The notes beneath the pieces are model-generated. The model saw only the letters and a list, made by a program, of their open reading frames with translations, made no database searches and had not been told where the DNA came from. Source: Microbacter margulisiae (lineage in GTDB: Bacteria > Bacteroidota > Bacteroidia > Bacteroidales > Paludibacteraceae). Taken from it: DNA of 64,000 nucleotides. The translations under genes were made by a program, and so were the position numbers. Positions 8,281 through 15,489 of the stretch are shown here, one piece after another. The stretch is from positions 1,674,001 to 1,738,000 of the forward strand of contig NZ_JACHYB010000001.1 of the NCBI RefSeq assembly GCF_014192515.1, given 5' to 3'. Positions within the stretch are counted from its first letter, which is position 1; each line of letters starts with the position of its first letter.

Positions 8281-9174
8281 TCAATCAATAATCATTCTTT
8301 CATAACGACTGACAGCAACCAGCAATAGCGGGTTCAGTACAACGATCTCACAAAAGAAGTATAACCATCCAACATTTAGTAACACAGCGCAAAACAGCAC
8401 TATGCTACGTGCATTAAAGGTAAAAAGATCAAGAAGCGGCATCATTTTCAGACTTTTCTCCCTGAATCGTTCTATCTCTTTTTCCGGAATTCCATTTGGA
8501 TTGTTCGTTCTCAAATAGGTCAGATAAGATTGCAAATGCGGCGTACGCTTTTCCTGATTCAAAGTATACACATAATAAAGGGTATATATCAGTCGGTGAG
8601 CTGGTTTTCCCTTCCATGAAAAAGATCGGGTACGCATAAGAATAGTTTGAGATGTCTCAAACTCACTGTTTACCCCACCTTTAAGCATATAGAGATGTAA
8701 TGTTTTATAGTAATCCAAAATGGAAGCTTGCATAAAATGAGATGCCCCCGAGGCCAAAGCAATGAAAAACACCCAACTGCCCCAATGGAACTGATTCATC
8801 AGTCGTAAACTCAAGACTATATAAATAGTCAAAAACCAAATTTCCCCGCATAGTCCATCCAACACCCGTCCTATTTTTGACTTGATGCCGGTAATCCGCG
8901 CTAATTGTCCATCTACGCAATCCAAAATATTAGCCAACACCAGCAAAACAACTCCCAGCAGGTTCCATCCAAAATTAACCGGGTAAAATAATATTCCCGC
9001 AGCTACCCCCACAAAAATAGAGAAAATGGTAATCATGTTAGGAGTAACCGATGTAGATTTTAAAGACATTGCGACCTGAAAGCCGATAGGCCGATAAAAT
9101 TTTCGATCAAGCCAATTTTCAGTATCCAAAGACTTTAAAGAGGATTCAAATGATATGGATGTTCTGGTTCCCAT
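8281..9174 (-). CDS. CDP-alcohol phosphatidyltransferase family protein, atypical motif
   Basis: A 297-residue membrane enzyme. It shows most of the CDP-alcohol phosphotransferase signature: D85-X2-D88-G-X2-A92-R93-X8-G102-X3-D106. The residue at the position of the fourth, catalytic Asp is Gly110, with Glu111 next to it. The N-terminal 35 residues are soluble, about six hydrophobic segments follow, and the middle has a long loop (about residues 170-235). Family members join a CDP-activated alcohol or lipid to a second alcohol. With a TagD-like cytidylyltransferase and an SDR just upstream, the CDP-alcohol may be made within the cluster. The substrate is unknown. Confidence 0.85.
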   Translation of the reverse strand: MGTRTSISFESSLKSLDTENWLDRKFYRPIGFQVAMSLKSTSVTPNMITIFSIFVGVAAGILFYPVNFGWNLLGVVLLVLANILDCVDGQLARITGIKSKIGRVLDGLCGEIWFLTIYIVLSLRLMNQFHWGSWVFFIALASGASHFMQASILDYYKTLHLYMLKGGVNSEFETSQTILMRTRSFSWKGKPAHRLIYTLYYVYTLNQEKRTPHLQSYLTYLRTNNPNGIPEKEIERFREKSLKMMPLLDLFTFNARSIVLFCAVLLNVGWLYFFCEIVVLNPLLLVAVSRYERMIID

Positions 9175-9223
9175 TCAATTAAAGGAATTTATACCAACTT
9201 TTTTAAGTTGCAAAATTTGTTGG

Positions 9224-9231
9224 CAAATTTA
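9224..9231 (-). promoter_or_regulatory. -7 element before the CDP-alcohol phosphatidyltransferase
   Basis: TAAATTTG on the minus strand matches TAnnTTTG. It lies 50 bp upstream of the ATG at 9174, inside the 167-bp gap after the SDR gene, so the lower half of the lipid cluster may have its own promoter. Confidence 0.45.
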
Positions 9232-9341
9232 GGCAAAAATTCATACAGCACCATTGTTTATTCATGCAGAAATGGAGAGTTTTCCGTTCAAAAGGAATTT
9301 CAAACGCATCAAAAAAGGGAATTTTGACAAAGAGATACACC

Positions 9342-10070
9342 TCAGCGAAACCCATAGCCACCATCGCACACTATGATTTCTCCATTCATGTAGCGATTCT
9401 GAATCAACAACATATAAACGTCTATCAGTTCATCTGGTTCGCAAAATCTTCCGGCTGTCATTTTTCGTGTGATATTTTGCCTTATGTCTGCTGGTTTATT
9501 TTTTTGCCATTCTGTGTCAACAAAACCAGGTGCCACGGCATTAACCCGAATTTCTCTTTCTTCCAGAAACTTGACCAGATTTTTCACTAATGCATGCACT
9601 GCTGCTTTGGTCACCCCATAGCCCAATGAAAGAGAATGTGGATGGATTCCCATTAACGATCCGGTAAAAATAACATTTCCTCCCCGTTTCATCACAGGAA
9701 AAATTTTCTGCAATAAAAAAGTTGGAAAATGAATATTTACCATAAAGATTTTCTGCCAGTTATCAATCTTTATTTCAAGAAACGAAGATCGGTCGGTCAT
9801 TCCGGCATTGAATACAACAACTTCGGGCATCAACCGATGTTGTTCCAGAAAAGAAGCAATCACGTCAATACTATCCAGAGAACTACTATCAGCCTGCAAG
9901 ACAAAGAAATGATTAGGATATGATGTTGCAAATGCAGAACAAACCGCATCTGCAGCCTGACAATCAGAAGCGTATGTAGCTACAACAAGATAATTCTCTT
10001 GCAATAATCTTTCGGATAACGACTTCCCGATTCCTTTAGTTCCACCAATAATTAATGCAGATCTACTCAT
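9342..10070 (-). CDS. SDR family NAD(P)-dependent oxidoreductase
   Basis: A 242-residue classical short-chain dehydrogenase. It has GGTKGIG (residues 9-15) for cofactor binding, FNAG near residue 88, Ser in FTGSLMG (about 137) and the catalytic Tyr-X3-Lys in YGVTK (about 151-155). The C-terminal CDGGYGFR resembles FabG-type enzymes. It overlaps the upstream cytidylyltransferase gene by 8 bp. The pairing recalls TarJ/TarI or Bcs1-type routes, where a reductase makes the polyol phosphate that is then cytidylylated. That analogy, and a polyol-phosphate substrate, are inference only. Confidence 0.88.
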   Translation of the reverse strand: MSRSALIIGGTKGIGKSLSERLLQENYLVVATYASDCQAADAVCSAFATSYPNHFFVLQADSSSLDSIDVIASFLEQHRLMPEVVVFNAGMTDRSSFLEIKIDNWQKIFMVNIHFPTFLLQKIFPVMKRGGNVIFTGSLMGIHPHSLSLGYGVTKAAVHALVKNLVKFLEEREIRVNAVAPGFVDTEWQKNKPADIRQNITRKMTAGRFCEPDELIDVYMLLIQNRYMNGEIIVCDGGYGFR

Positions 10071-10524
10071 GTTTAACTACTTCTGGTTTATTTTGACGTT
10101 CAACCAGCAAGTGCTGTTCGTAGCTATCATAAATCGTTTTTTTCAACGAAGATGAAGACACGCCATTCCCATAAGGAAAATAAAAGACCTCCACGCCAAG
10201 CTCTTTCAAATAATCGTATTTTCCAAACCAATCATCACCAACCACAAATGCATCGATATTCAATTTATGCACAATCTCGGTGTGATCCAGTGTATGCTGA
10301 GGAATAACAATATCGGGAGCCTTAAGCGCTTCAATAATTTGCATGCGCTCCGTGAAAGGAATGACAGGCGGTGTCGCCTTATAAGAAGCTACCAATTCAT
10401 CAGTACTAACACCCACAATTAAAATATCAGCCAGTCCGCGTGCATAATTAATCATCCGTAAATGATTGACATGAAACATGTCAAAGGTACCAGATGTATA
10501 AACGGTTAATTTTCTATTAAACAT
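10063..10524 (-). CDS. Cytidylyltransferase-family protein (TagD/glycerol-3-phosphate cytidylyltransferase-like)
   Basis: A 153-residue nucleotidyltransferase of the HxGH superfamily. GTFDMFHVNHL carries the first motif as His-Val-Asn-His (the usual Gly is Asn). ERMQII follows, and the C-terminal GVSSSSLKK stands where TagD has RTxGISTT. The ATG at 10524 fits the family N-terminus (FNRKLTVYTSGTFD). The likely product is a CDP-alcohol such as CDP-glycerol, feeding the CDP-alcohol phosphatidyltransferase two genes down. An AMP/CMP transferase for another phospho-alcohol is also possible. It is the first gene of the cluster, behind a -7 element at 10610-10617. Confidence 0.8.
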   Translation of the reverse strand: MFNRKLTVYTSGTFDMFHVNHLRMINYARGLADILIVGVSTDELVASYKATPPVIPFTERMQIIEALKAPDIVIPQHTLDHTEIVHKLNIDAFVVGDDWFGKYDYLKELGVEVFYFPYGNGVSSSSLKKTIYDSYEQHLLVERQNKPEVVKHE

Positions 10525-10609
10525 TAGAAGTCCATTTTGTATTTTGGCATTTTGGAAAAAAGAGGTATCTTGCAAGCGCATTCGTAAGCAATGCTTTTAT
10601 TTTGCTTTG

Positions 10610-10617
10610 CAAAGATA
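10610..10617 (-). promoter_or_regulatory. -7 element of the cytidylyltransferase-SDR lipid cluster
   Basis: TATCTTTG on the minus strand, about 85 bp upstream of the ATG at 10524. A possible ATTG lies 16 bp further upstream, shorter than the usual 19-21 bp spacing. Confidence 0.45.
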
Positions 10618-10746
10618 TTTAATTATTTACGGACAATAAGAGCTCCTTATGTTTTTTTGAATTAAATAAGTCTTTGACGCAAATTGCTTCATCTCCCAAC
10701 CATATGGAGTTCAAGACAAACAATCAACCACGATAATCGTTTTATT

Positions 10747-12276
10747 ATGAGCACATTCACAAAGTCAGACCTACAACAACTGAAAATCAAAGGAATCACT
10801 TCGGAGCAAGTTGAAAAACAATTACAATCTTTTGCCAACGGGTTTCCACCCCTGGATATTGCAAAAGCAGCCACCATTGGCGACGGAATCATGAAAGTGG
10901 AAGGGCATGACATAGACCCATATATCAAAACTTGGGAAGAATATCAAAACTTAAATAAGCAAATAGTCAAATTTGTTCCTGCCTCAGGAGCAGCCACCCG
11001 AATGTTCAGTGAACTATATTCCTTTTTAAACGGGAAAGAGCATGTTCCGACGCAACCTCATGTCGTCCAGTTTTTCCAACATATCCAGGATTTTGCATTT
11101 TATGAACATCTGAATGCCATTTGTTTTCAACATACAGGTAGTTTTATTCCCGAATTAATCAAGCAACAGCAATGTAAGCCCATTATCAATCTGTTACTAA
11201 ATGCCGAGGGAATGAATTACGGGAATCTTCCTAAAGCTCTTTTGTTGTTTCATCATTATTCAGCCGAAACACGAACTCCGCTACAGGAGCATCTGGTCGA
11301 AAGCGCTTACTATGCAGCAAATTCAGGACACGAAGTGCAACTTCATTTTACAATTTCGTCAGCTCACGAAAACTTATTTAAAAATCATCTTGAGGGACAT
11401 ATCAAGTACTATGAAGAATTGATGAATGTGAAATATAAAATTTCTTTTTCTCAACAAAAATCGTTGACAGATACCATTGCCGCTGATATGAATAACGAAC
11501 CTTTCCGCGACGAAACAGGATTGCTTGTTTTCCGTCCCGGAGGTCACGGTGCACTTATCGAAAATCTCAATGCCATTGATGCCGATATTATTTTCATCAA
11601 AAATATTGATAATGTCACAACAGACAAACTCAGAAAGCCAACGATAACCTACAAACGATTACTCGGAGGAATTCTGGTAGAAACCAAACGACAAATCTTC
11701 ACATACCTGAACGAACTGGATCATCCTCATGGATTGACATTGGAAAAATTGGAAGCAATGAAACAATTCTGCAAGTTGCAGCTTAATGTTCAACATCCGA
11801 TTTTGCAACAGGACAACACACCTGAATTAATCAAGTTTTTACACAACACATTCAACCGACCTATTCGGGTTTGTGGCATGGTAGCCAACGAAGGTGAACC
11901 AGGAGGAGGCCCTTATTTTGCAAAAGAACACGATGGGAGCGTCTCTCTACAAATACTTGAAAGCTCGCAAATAGACACTTCCAAACCAGAGCAAGCAGCC
12001 CTCTTACAGCAAGCAACTCATTTCAATCCGGTAGACTTGGTATGTGCTGTCCGAAATTATAAAGGGAAAAAATTTGATCTAAGAACCTTTATTGATCCCA
12101 AGACAGGGTTCATCGCGCAAAAAACCAAAAACGGGAAAGTGCTCAAAGCATTGGAATTACCTGGATTGTGGAACGGCGCAATGAGCAATTGGAACACAAT
12201 CTTCGTAGATGTTCCTTTGGCAACATTCAGTCCAGTAAAAACAGCAAACGATTTGCTTCGTCCGGAACATCGCTAA
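10747..12276 (+). CDS. DUF4301 family protein
   Basis: A 509-residue soluble protein of the DUF4301 family, found mainly in Bacteroidota. A nucleotidyltransferase-like feel comes from VPASGAATRMF (about residues 76-86) and FRPGGHGALIENLN (about 259-272), which resemble sugar-nucleotide or UTP-binding loops. Later CGMVANEGEPGGGPYF (about 378-393) is highly conserved-looking. The function is not established. The ATG at 10747 is the natural start, since upstream in-frame residues look like leader. It is monocistronic, with its own terminator downstream. A UDP-sugar pyrophosphorylase-like activity is a guess from the Gly-rich loops only. Confidence 0.8.
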   Translation: MSTFTKSDLQQLKIKGITSEQVEKQLQSFANGFPPLDIAKAATIGDGIMKVEGHDIDPYIKTWEEYQNLNKQIVKFVPASGAATRMFSELYSFLNGKEHVPTQPHVVQFFQHIQDFAFYEHLNAICFQHTGSFIPELIKQQQCKPIINLLLNAEGMNYGNLPKALLLFHHYSAETRTPLQEHLVESAYYAANSGHEVQLHFTISSAHENLFKNHLEGHIKYYEELMNVKYKISFSQQKSLTDTIAADMNNEPFRDETGLLVFRPGGHGALIENLNAIDADIIFIKNIDNVTTDKLRKPTITYKRLLGGILVETKRQIFTYLNELDHPHGLTLEKLEAMKQFCKLQLNVQHPILQQDNTPELIKFLHNTFNRPIRVCGMVANEGEPGGGPYFAKEHDGSVSLQILESSQIDTSKPEQAALLQQATHFNPVDLVCAVRNYKGKKFDLRTFIDPKTGFIAQKTKNGKVLKALELPGLWNGAMSNWNTIFVDVPLATFSPVKTANDLLRPEHR

Positions 12277-12306
12277 TACGCCCCTACTTTTGGCTATAAA
12301 TTCTAC

Positions 12307-12340
12307 AAAAACAACTATCTCAACCGGATAGTTGTTTTTT
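12307..12340 (+). terminator. Terminator after the DUF4301 gene
   Basis: A 10-bp stem (12310-12319 with 12327-12336, ACAACTATC/GATAGTTGT) with a 7-nt loop, followed by a T run. Confidence 0.75.
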
Positions 12341-12375
12341 ATTGGCAAACTTTGACATCTTAAAACAGGGAAAAA

Positions 12376-12405
12376 TTGCCGGATAAAATGAATTTTGTAT
12401 CTTTG
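12376..12405 (+). promoter_or_regulatory. Promoter of the NifU-like/GGGtGRT operon
   Basis: A TTG (12376-12378, context ATTG), 19 bp, then TATCTTTG (12398-12405). This is a close match to the Bacteroidota -33/-7 consensus, 58 bp before the ATG at 12463. Confidence 0.7.
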
Positions 12406-12462
12406 TAATCTGCTTACAATCCTAATTAATAATTGATATTCAACAATCTAAAACAAAAAGAA

Positions 12463-13155
12463 ATGATTTATTCGCACGAAGTTGAACACATGTGTGTTGT
12501 AAAAAAAGGAGCCAACCACGGTCCAGCCCCCATTCCACAAGAAGGGAAATGGGTAAAAGCAAAAGAAATCAAAGACATTTCAGGTTTAACTCACGGAGTA
12601 GGTTGGTGTGCACCACAACAAGGGGCTTGCAAACTCACCTTGAACGTAAAAGACGGTGTAATTCAGGAAGCTTTGGTAGAAACCATCGGTTGTTCGGGGA
12701 TGACTCACTCGGCTGCAATGGCATCTGAAATTCTGCCGGGAAAAACCATTCTGGAAGCCCTCAACACCGACCTCGTTTGCGATGCTATCAATACCGCCAT
12801 GCGCGAACTATTTTTGCAAATTGCCTATGGTCGTTCACAATCAGCATTTTCCGAAGGCGGACTGCCCATCGGAGCTGGTCTTGAAGATTTGGGGAAAGGT
12901 TTGAGAAGCCAGATCGGAACAATGTATGGTACATTGGCAAAAGGCGCAAGGTATCTCGAAATGGCAGAAGGATATTGCACACGGTTAGGATTGGACGAAG
13001 AAGGCACCATCATTGGATATGAATTTGTACACATGGGCAAATTTATGGATATGGTCAAAAAAGGAATCAATGCCAACGAAGCTTTGGAAAAAGCAAAGGG
13101 TTCTTATGGACGTTTCAAAGAAGCGGCTAAATACATTGATCCTCGTCAAGAATAA
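12463..13155 (+). CDS. NifU-like iron-sulfur cluster assembly scaffold homologue (GGGtGRT partner)
   Basis: A 230-residue protein with an IscU/NifU-N-like core. Candidate Fe-S or metal ligands are the Cys residues in GWCAPQQGAC (about 49 and 56), ETIGCSGMTHS (about 77) and DLVCDAI (about 100). The C-terminal ~90 residues extend past a normal IscU. The start MIYSHEVEHM at 12463 fits the family. It is followed 91 bp later by the GGGtGRT gene, a pairing seen across many anaerobes. No IscS, Suf or hydrogenase gene is nearby, so it is not an ordinary ISC operon. Its client protein is unknown. Confidence 0.82.
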   Translation: MIYSHEVEHMCVVKKGANHGPAPIPQEGKWVKAKEIKDISGLTHGVGWCAPQQGACKLTLNVKDGVIQEALVETIGCSGMTHSAAMASEILPGKTILEALNTDLVCDAINTAMRELFLQIAYGRSQSAFSEGGLPIGAGLEDLGKGLRSQIGTMYGTLAKGARYLEMAEGYCTRLGLDEEGTIIGYEFVHMGKFMDMVKKGINANEALEKAKGSYGRFKEAAKYIDPRQE

Positions 13156-13246
13156 TACTGTAAAACAACAGCTTATATTCTTAGTACAAATTAATTTCAA
13201 CAATATTCAACCTTTGTTCAGTTGAACAAGCAAAAAACATCCAATT

Positions 13247-14248
13247 ATGGTATCATTTGAAAGTTATGAACGTCGTATTGCGCAAATCAACGCAACACTG
13301 ACAAAATATGGAATAAAAGACATCGAAGAAGCAAAAGCTATTTGCGATGCAAAAGGCATAGATCCTTATAAAATCTGTGAAGAAACTCAACCCATTGCGT
13401 TCGAAAATGCAAAATGGGCTTATGTTGTTGGAGCGGCCCTTGCTATCAAACAAGGATGCAACACTGCTGCCGATGTAGCTGAAGTAATCGGAGTTGGACT
13501 GCAATCATTTTGTATTCCAGGATCCGTTGCTGACGACCGCAAGGTAGGTATCGGTCATGGTAATTTGGCAGCAATGTTATTGCGCGAAGAAACACAATGT
13601 TTTGCTTTTCTGGCTGGGCACGAATCATTCGCTGCTGCCGAAGGAGCTATCAAAATTGCTGAAATGGCCAACAAAGTACGGAAACAACCTTTACGCGTAA
13701 TTTTGAACGGATTAGGAAAAGATGCTGCTCAAATCATTTCCCGTATTAACGGGTTTACATACGTACAAACCCAGTTTGATTATGCAACAGGAGCTCTGAA
13801 CATAGTAATGGAAAAATCTTATTCTACAGGACTTCGTTCTTTTGTAAAATGCTACGGAGCAGATGACGTACGCGAAGGGGTTGCCATTATGCACAAAGAA
13901 GGTGTAGATGTTTCAATTACAGGAAATTCTACAAATCCTACCCGTTTTCAACATCCAGTCGCCGGCACCTATAAAAAAGAATGTGTTGAACAAGGCAAAC
14001 GCTATTTCTCGGTTGCATCAGGTGGTGGAACAGGACGTACTCTGCACCCGGACAATATGGCTGCCGGGCCTGCTTCCTACGGTATGACCGACACAATGGG
14101 ACGCATGCACTCTGATGCTCAGTTCGCAGGATCTTCATCTGTACCGGCTCACGTAGAAATGATGGGATTCCTTGGAATGGGCAACAACCCGATGGTGGGA
14201 GCAACAGTTGCAGTTGCAGTTGCAGTTGCGCAAGCAATCACTAAATAA
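13247..14248 (+). CDS. GGGtGRT protein (conserved, unknown function)
   Basis: A 333-residue protein named for its motif, here SGGGTGRTLHPDN (about residues 261-273). It is preceded by SITGNSTNPTRFQHPVAGTYK and followed by a Gly/Met-rich region. Cys residues occur at about 29, 39, 71, 88 and 114, which could take part in metal or cluster handling. The C-terminus ends in a Val-Ala dipeptide repeat encoded by a tandem hexanucleotide. It is encoded with the NifU-like gene behind one promoter, with a terminator after it. The family is widespread in anaerobes and, to my knowledge, has no assigned reaction. Confidence 0.85.
   Translation: MVSFESYERRIAQINATLTKYGIKDIEEAKAICDAKGIDPYKICEETQPIAFENAKWAYVVGAALAIKQGCNTAADVAEVIGVGLQSFCIPGSVADDRKVGIGHGNLAAMLLREETQCFAFLAGHESFAAAEGAIKIAEMANKVRKQPLRVILNGLGKDAAQIISRINGFTYVQTQFDYATGALNIVMEKSYSTGLRSFVKCYGADDVREGVAIMHKEGVDVSITGNSTNPTRFQHPVAGTYKKECVEQGKRYFSVASGGGTGRTLHPDNMAAGPASYGMTDTMGRMHSDAQFAGSSSVPAHVEMMGFLGMGNNPMVGATVAVAVAVAQAITK
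14205..14228 (+). repeat. Tandem hexanucleotide repeat in the GGGtGRT gene
   Basis: Four perfect CAGTTG units encode a Val-Ala run at the C-terminus. The unit length keeps frame, so copy-number slippage would only lengthen or shorten the tail. Confidence 0.85.
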
Positions 14249-14265
14249 TAGTTTCAATCATATGC

Positions 14266-14300
14266 AAACTGCCTTGTGGAACGACAAGGCAGTTTTTCTT
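14266..14300 (+). terminator. Terminator of the NifU-like/GGGtGRT operon
   Basis: A 12-bp perfect stem (14266-14277 with 14284-14295, AAACTGCCTTGT and its complement), a 6-nt loop and a T tract. Confidence 0.88.
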
Positions 14301-14321
14301 TTAAATAACTTCTGACTTTAT

Positions 14322-15215
14322 ATGTGGCTTCTCTTTGGATTATTTTCTGCGATATTATTAGGATTGTATGATATTTCAAAAAAGCTGGCATTACAAAACA
14401 ACGCTGTTATTCCTGTTTTGTTTGCTGCAACATTGTTTTCCAGCCTGCTTTTGCTTCCGCTACCCATTCTTTCGCATTTCTATCCAAATGAGATGAAACA
14501 TACTTTGTTTTATGTGCCTCCCATTGACGGAAGAACTCATTTTTTTATTTTTCTTAAATCGATGCTAGTGCTGGCATCCTGGATATTCGGATATTTTAGT
14601 TTTAAGCATTTACCAATAACGGTAATAACTCCCATTGAAGCCACGCGTCCACTTTGGACCCTAATGGGAGCAATCGTACTTTTCTCAGAACATTTATCCT
14701 TGATTCAATGGGCTGGTGTTGCCATTACATTGATTTCTTTCTATCTTTTTTCTCTGGTAGGAAAAAAAGAAAACTTTCATTTTCTGCATAACAAATGGAT
14801 TTGGTTTAGCATCCTGGCTTCACTTTTAGGCTCAGCCAGCGGACTGTATGATAAATTTCTGATGCAACATTTCAATCGTGTTGCCGTACAGACTTACTAT
14901 GTTATTTATCAGGTTATCATCATGGGCGTTATTCTTCTTGTGCTTTGGTATCCCAAACGAAAAGAAACAACCCCTTTCAAATGGAAAAAATCCATACTCG
15001 GAATCTCCCTTTTTGTAACATTAGCTGATTTTCTCTATTTCTTTGCCCTTTCTGATCCCAATTCTATGATTTCGTTGTTAACAGTTGTTCGCAGATCCGG
15101 TGTAGTTGTCTCTTTTTCGCTCGGAGCAATCTTGTTTCGGGAGAAAAATATCCTCATCAAAGCCATTTGTTTGCTTGGTGTAATCGCCGGAACTCTCTTA
15201 TTATTGCTTACATAA
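14322..15215 (+). CDS. EamA/DMT family transporter
   Basis: A 297-residue integral membrane protein with ten predicted hydrophobic segments arranged as two EamA repeats (about 1-140 and 155-297). It belongs to the drug/metabolite transporter superfamily. The ITPIEATRPLWTLMGAIVLF segment (about 104-123) and LLTVVRRSGVVVSFSLGAIL (about 251-270) are the paired conserved stretches at the end of each repeat. The substrate cannot be told from sequence. The gene starts 22 bp after the preceding terminator and has no close downstream partner. Confidence 0.85.
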   Translation: MWLLFGLFSAILLGLYDISKKLALQNNAVIPVLFAATLFSSLLLLPLPILSHFYPNEMKHTLFYVPPIDGRTHFFIFLKSMLVLASWIFGYFSFKHLPITVITPIEATRPLWTLMGAIVLFSEHLSLIQWAGVAITLISFYLFSLVGKKENFHFLHNKWIWFSILASLLGSASGLYDKFLMQHFNRVAVQTYYVIYQVIIMGVILLVLWYPKRKETTPFKWKKSILGISLFVTLADFLYFFALSDPNSMISLLTVVRRSGVVVSFSLGAILFREKNILIKAICLLGVIAGTLLLLLT

Positions 15216-15429
15216 ACTATTTAAGCTCCAAATCATTTTGTAAAGCGAAATAACCTTCGCATCTCGCTTTGTCGTTTTTACTTCACCCCCCGCTTTCAAG
15301 TTGCAAGAAAAATCATTTTGTTAGAAAATTCTTGCTTTGTGTCTTGTCCCCCTTCCAGCACAAAGTCTCAATGATTTAAATCAATATAATTTTTATTTGG
15401 CATATTTAATCCAATTTCTTGCGAAAACC

Positions 15430-15451
15430 TGCAAATTTGTTTGGATTTGCA
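15430..15451. promoter_or_regulatory. Inverted repeat upstream of gdhA
   Basis: TGCAAAT (15430-15436) and ATTTGCA (15445-15451) form a perfect 7-bp inverted repeat with an 8-bp spacer, 39 bp before the gdhA ATG. It could be an operator. No clear TAnnTTTG element is seen in the 15216-15489 gap, which otherwise holds only a weak hairpin near 15241-15270. Confidence 0.35.
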
Positions 15452-15489
15452 CGTAAAAGAGCGTAACATTGCAGAAAAAATCTTATTTT

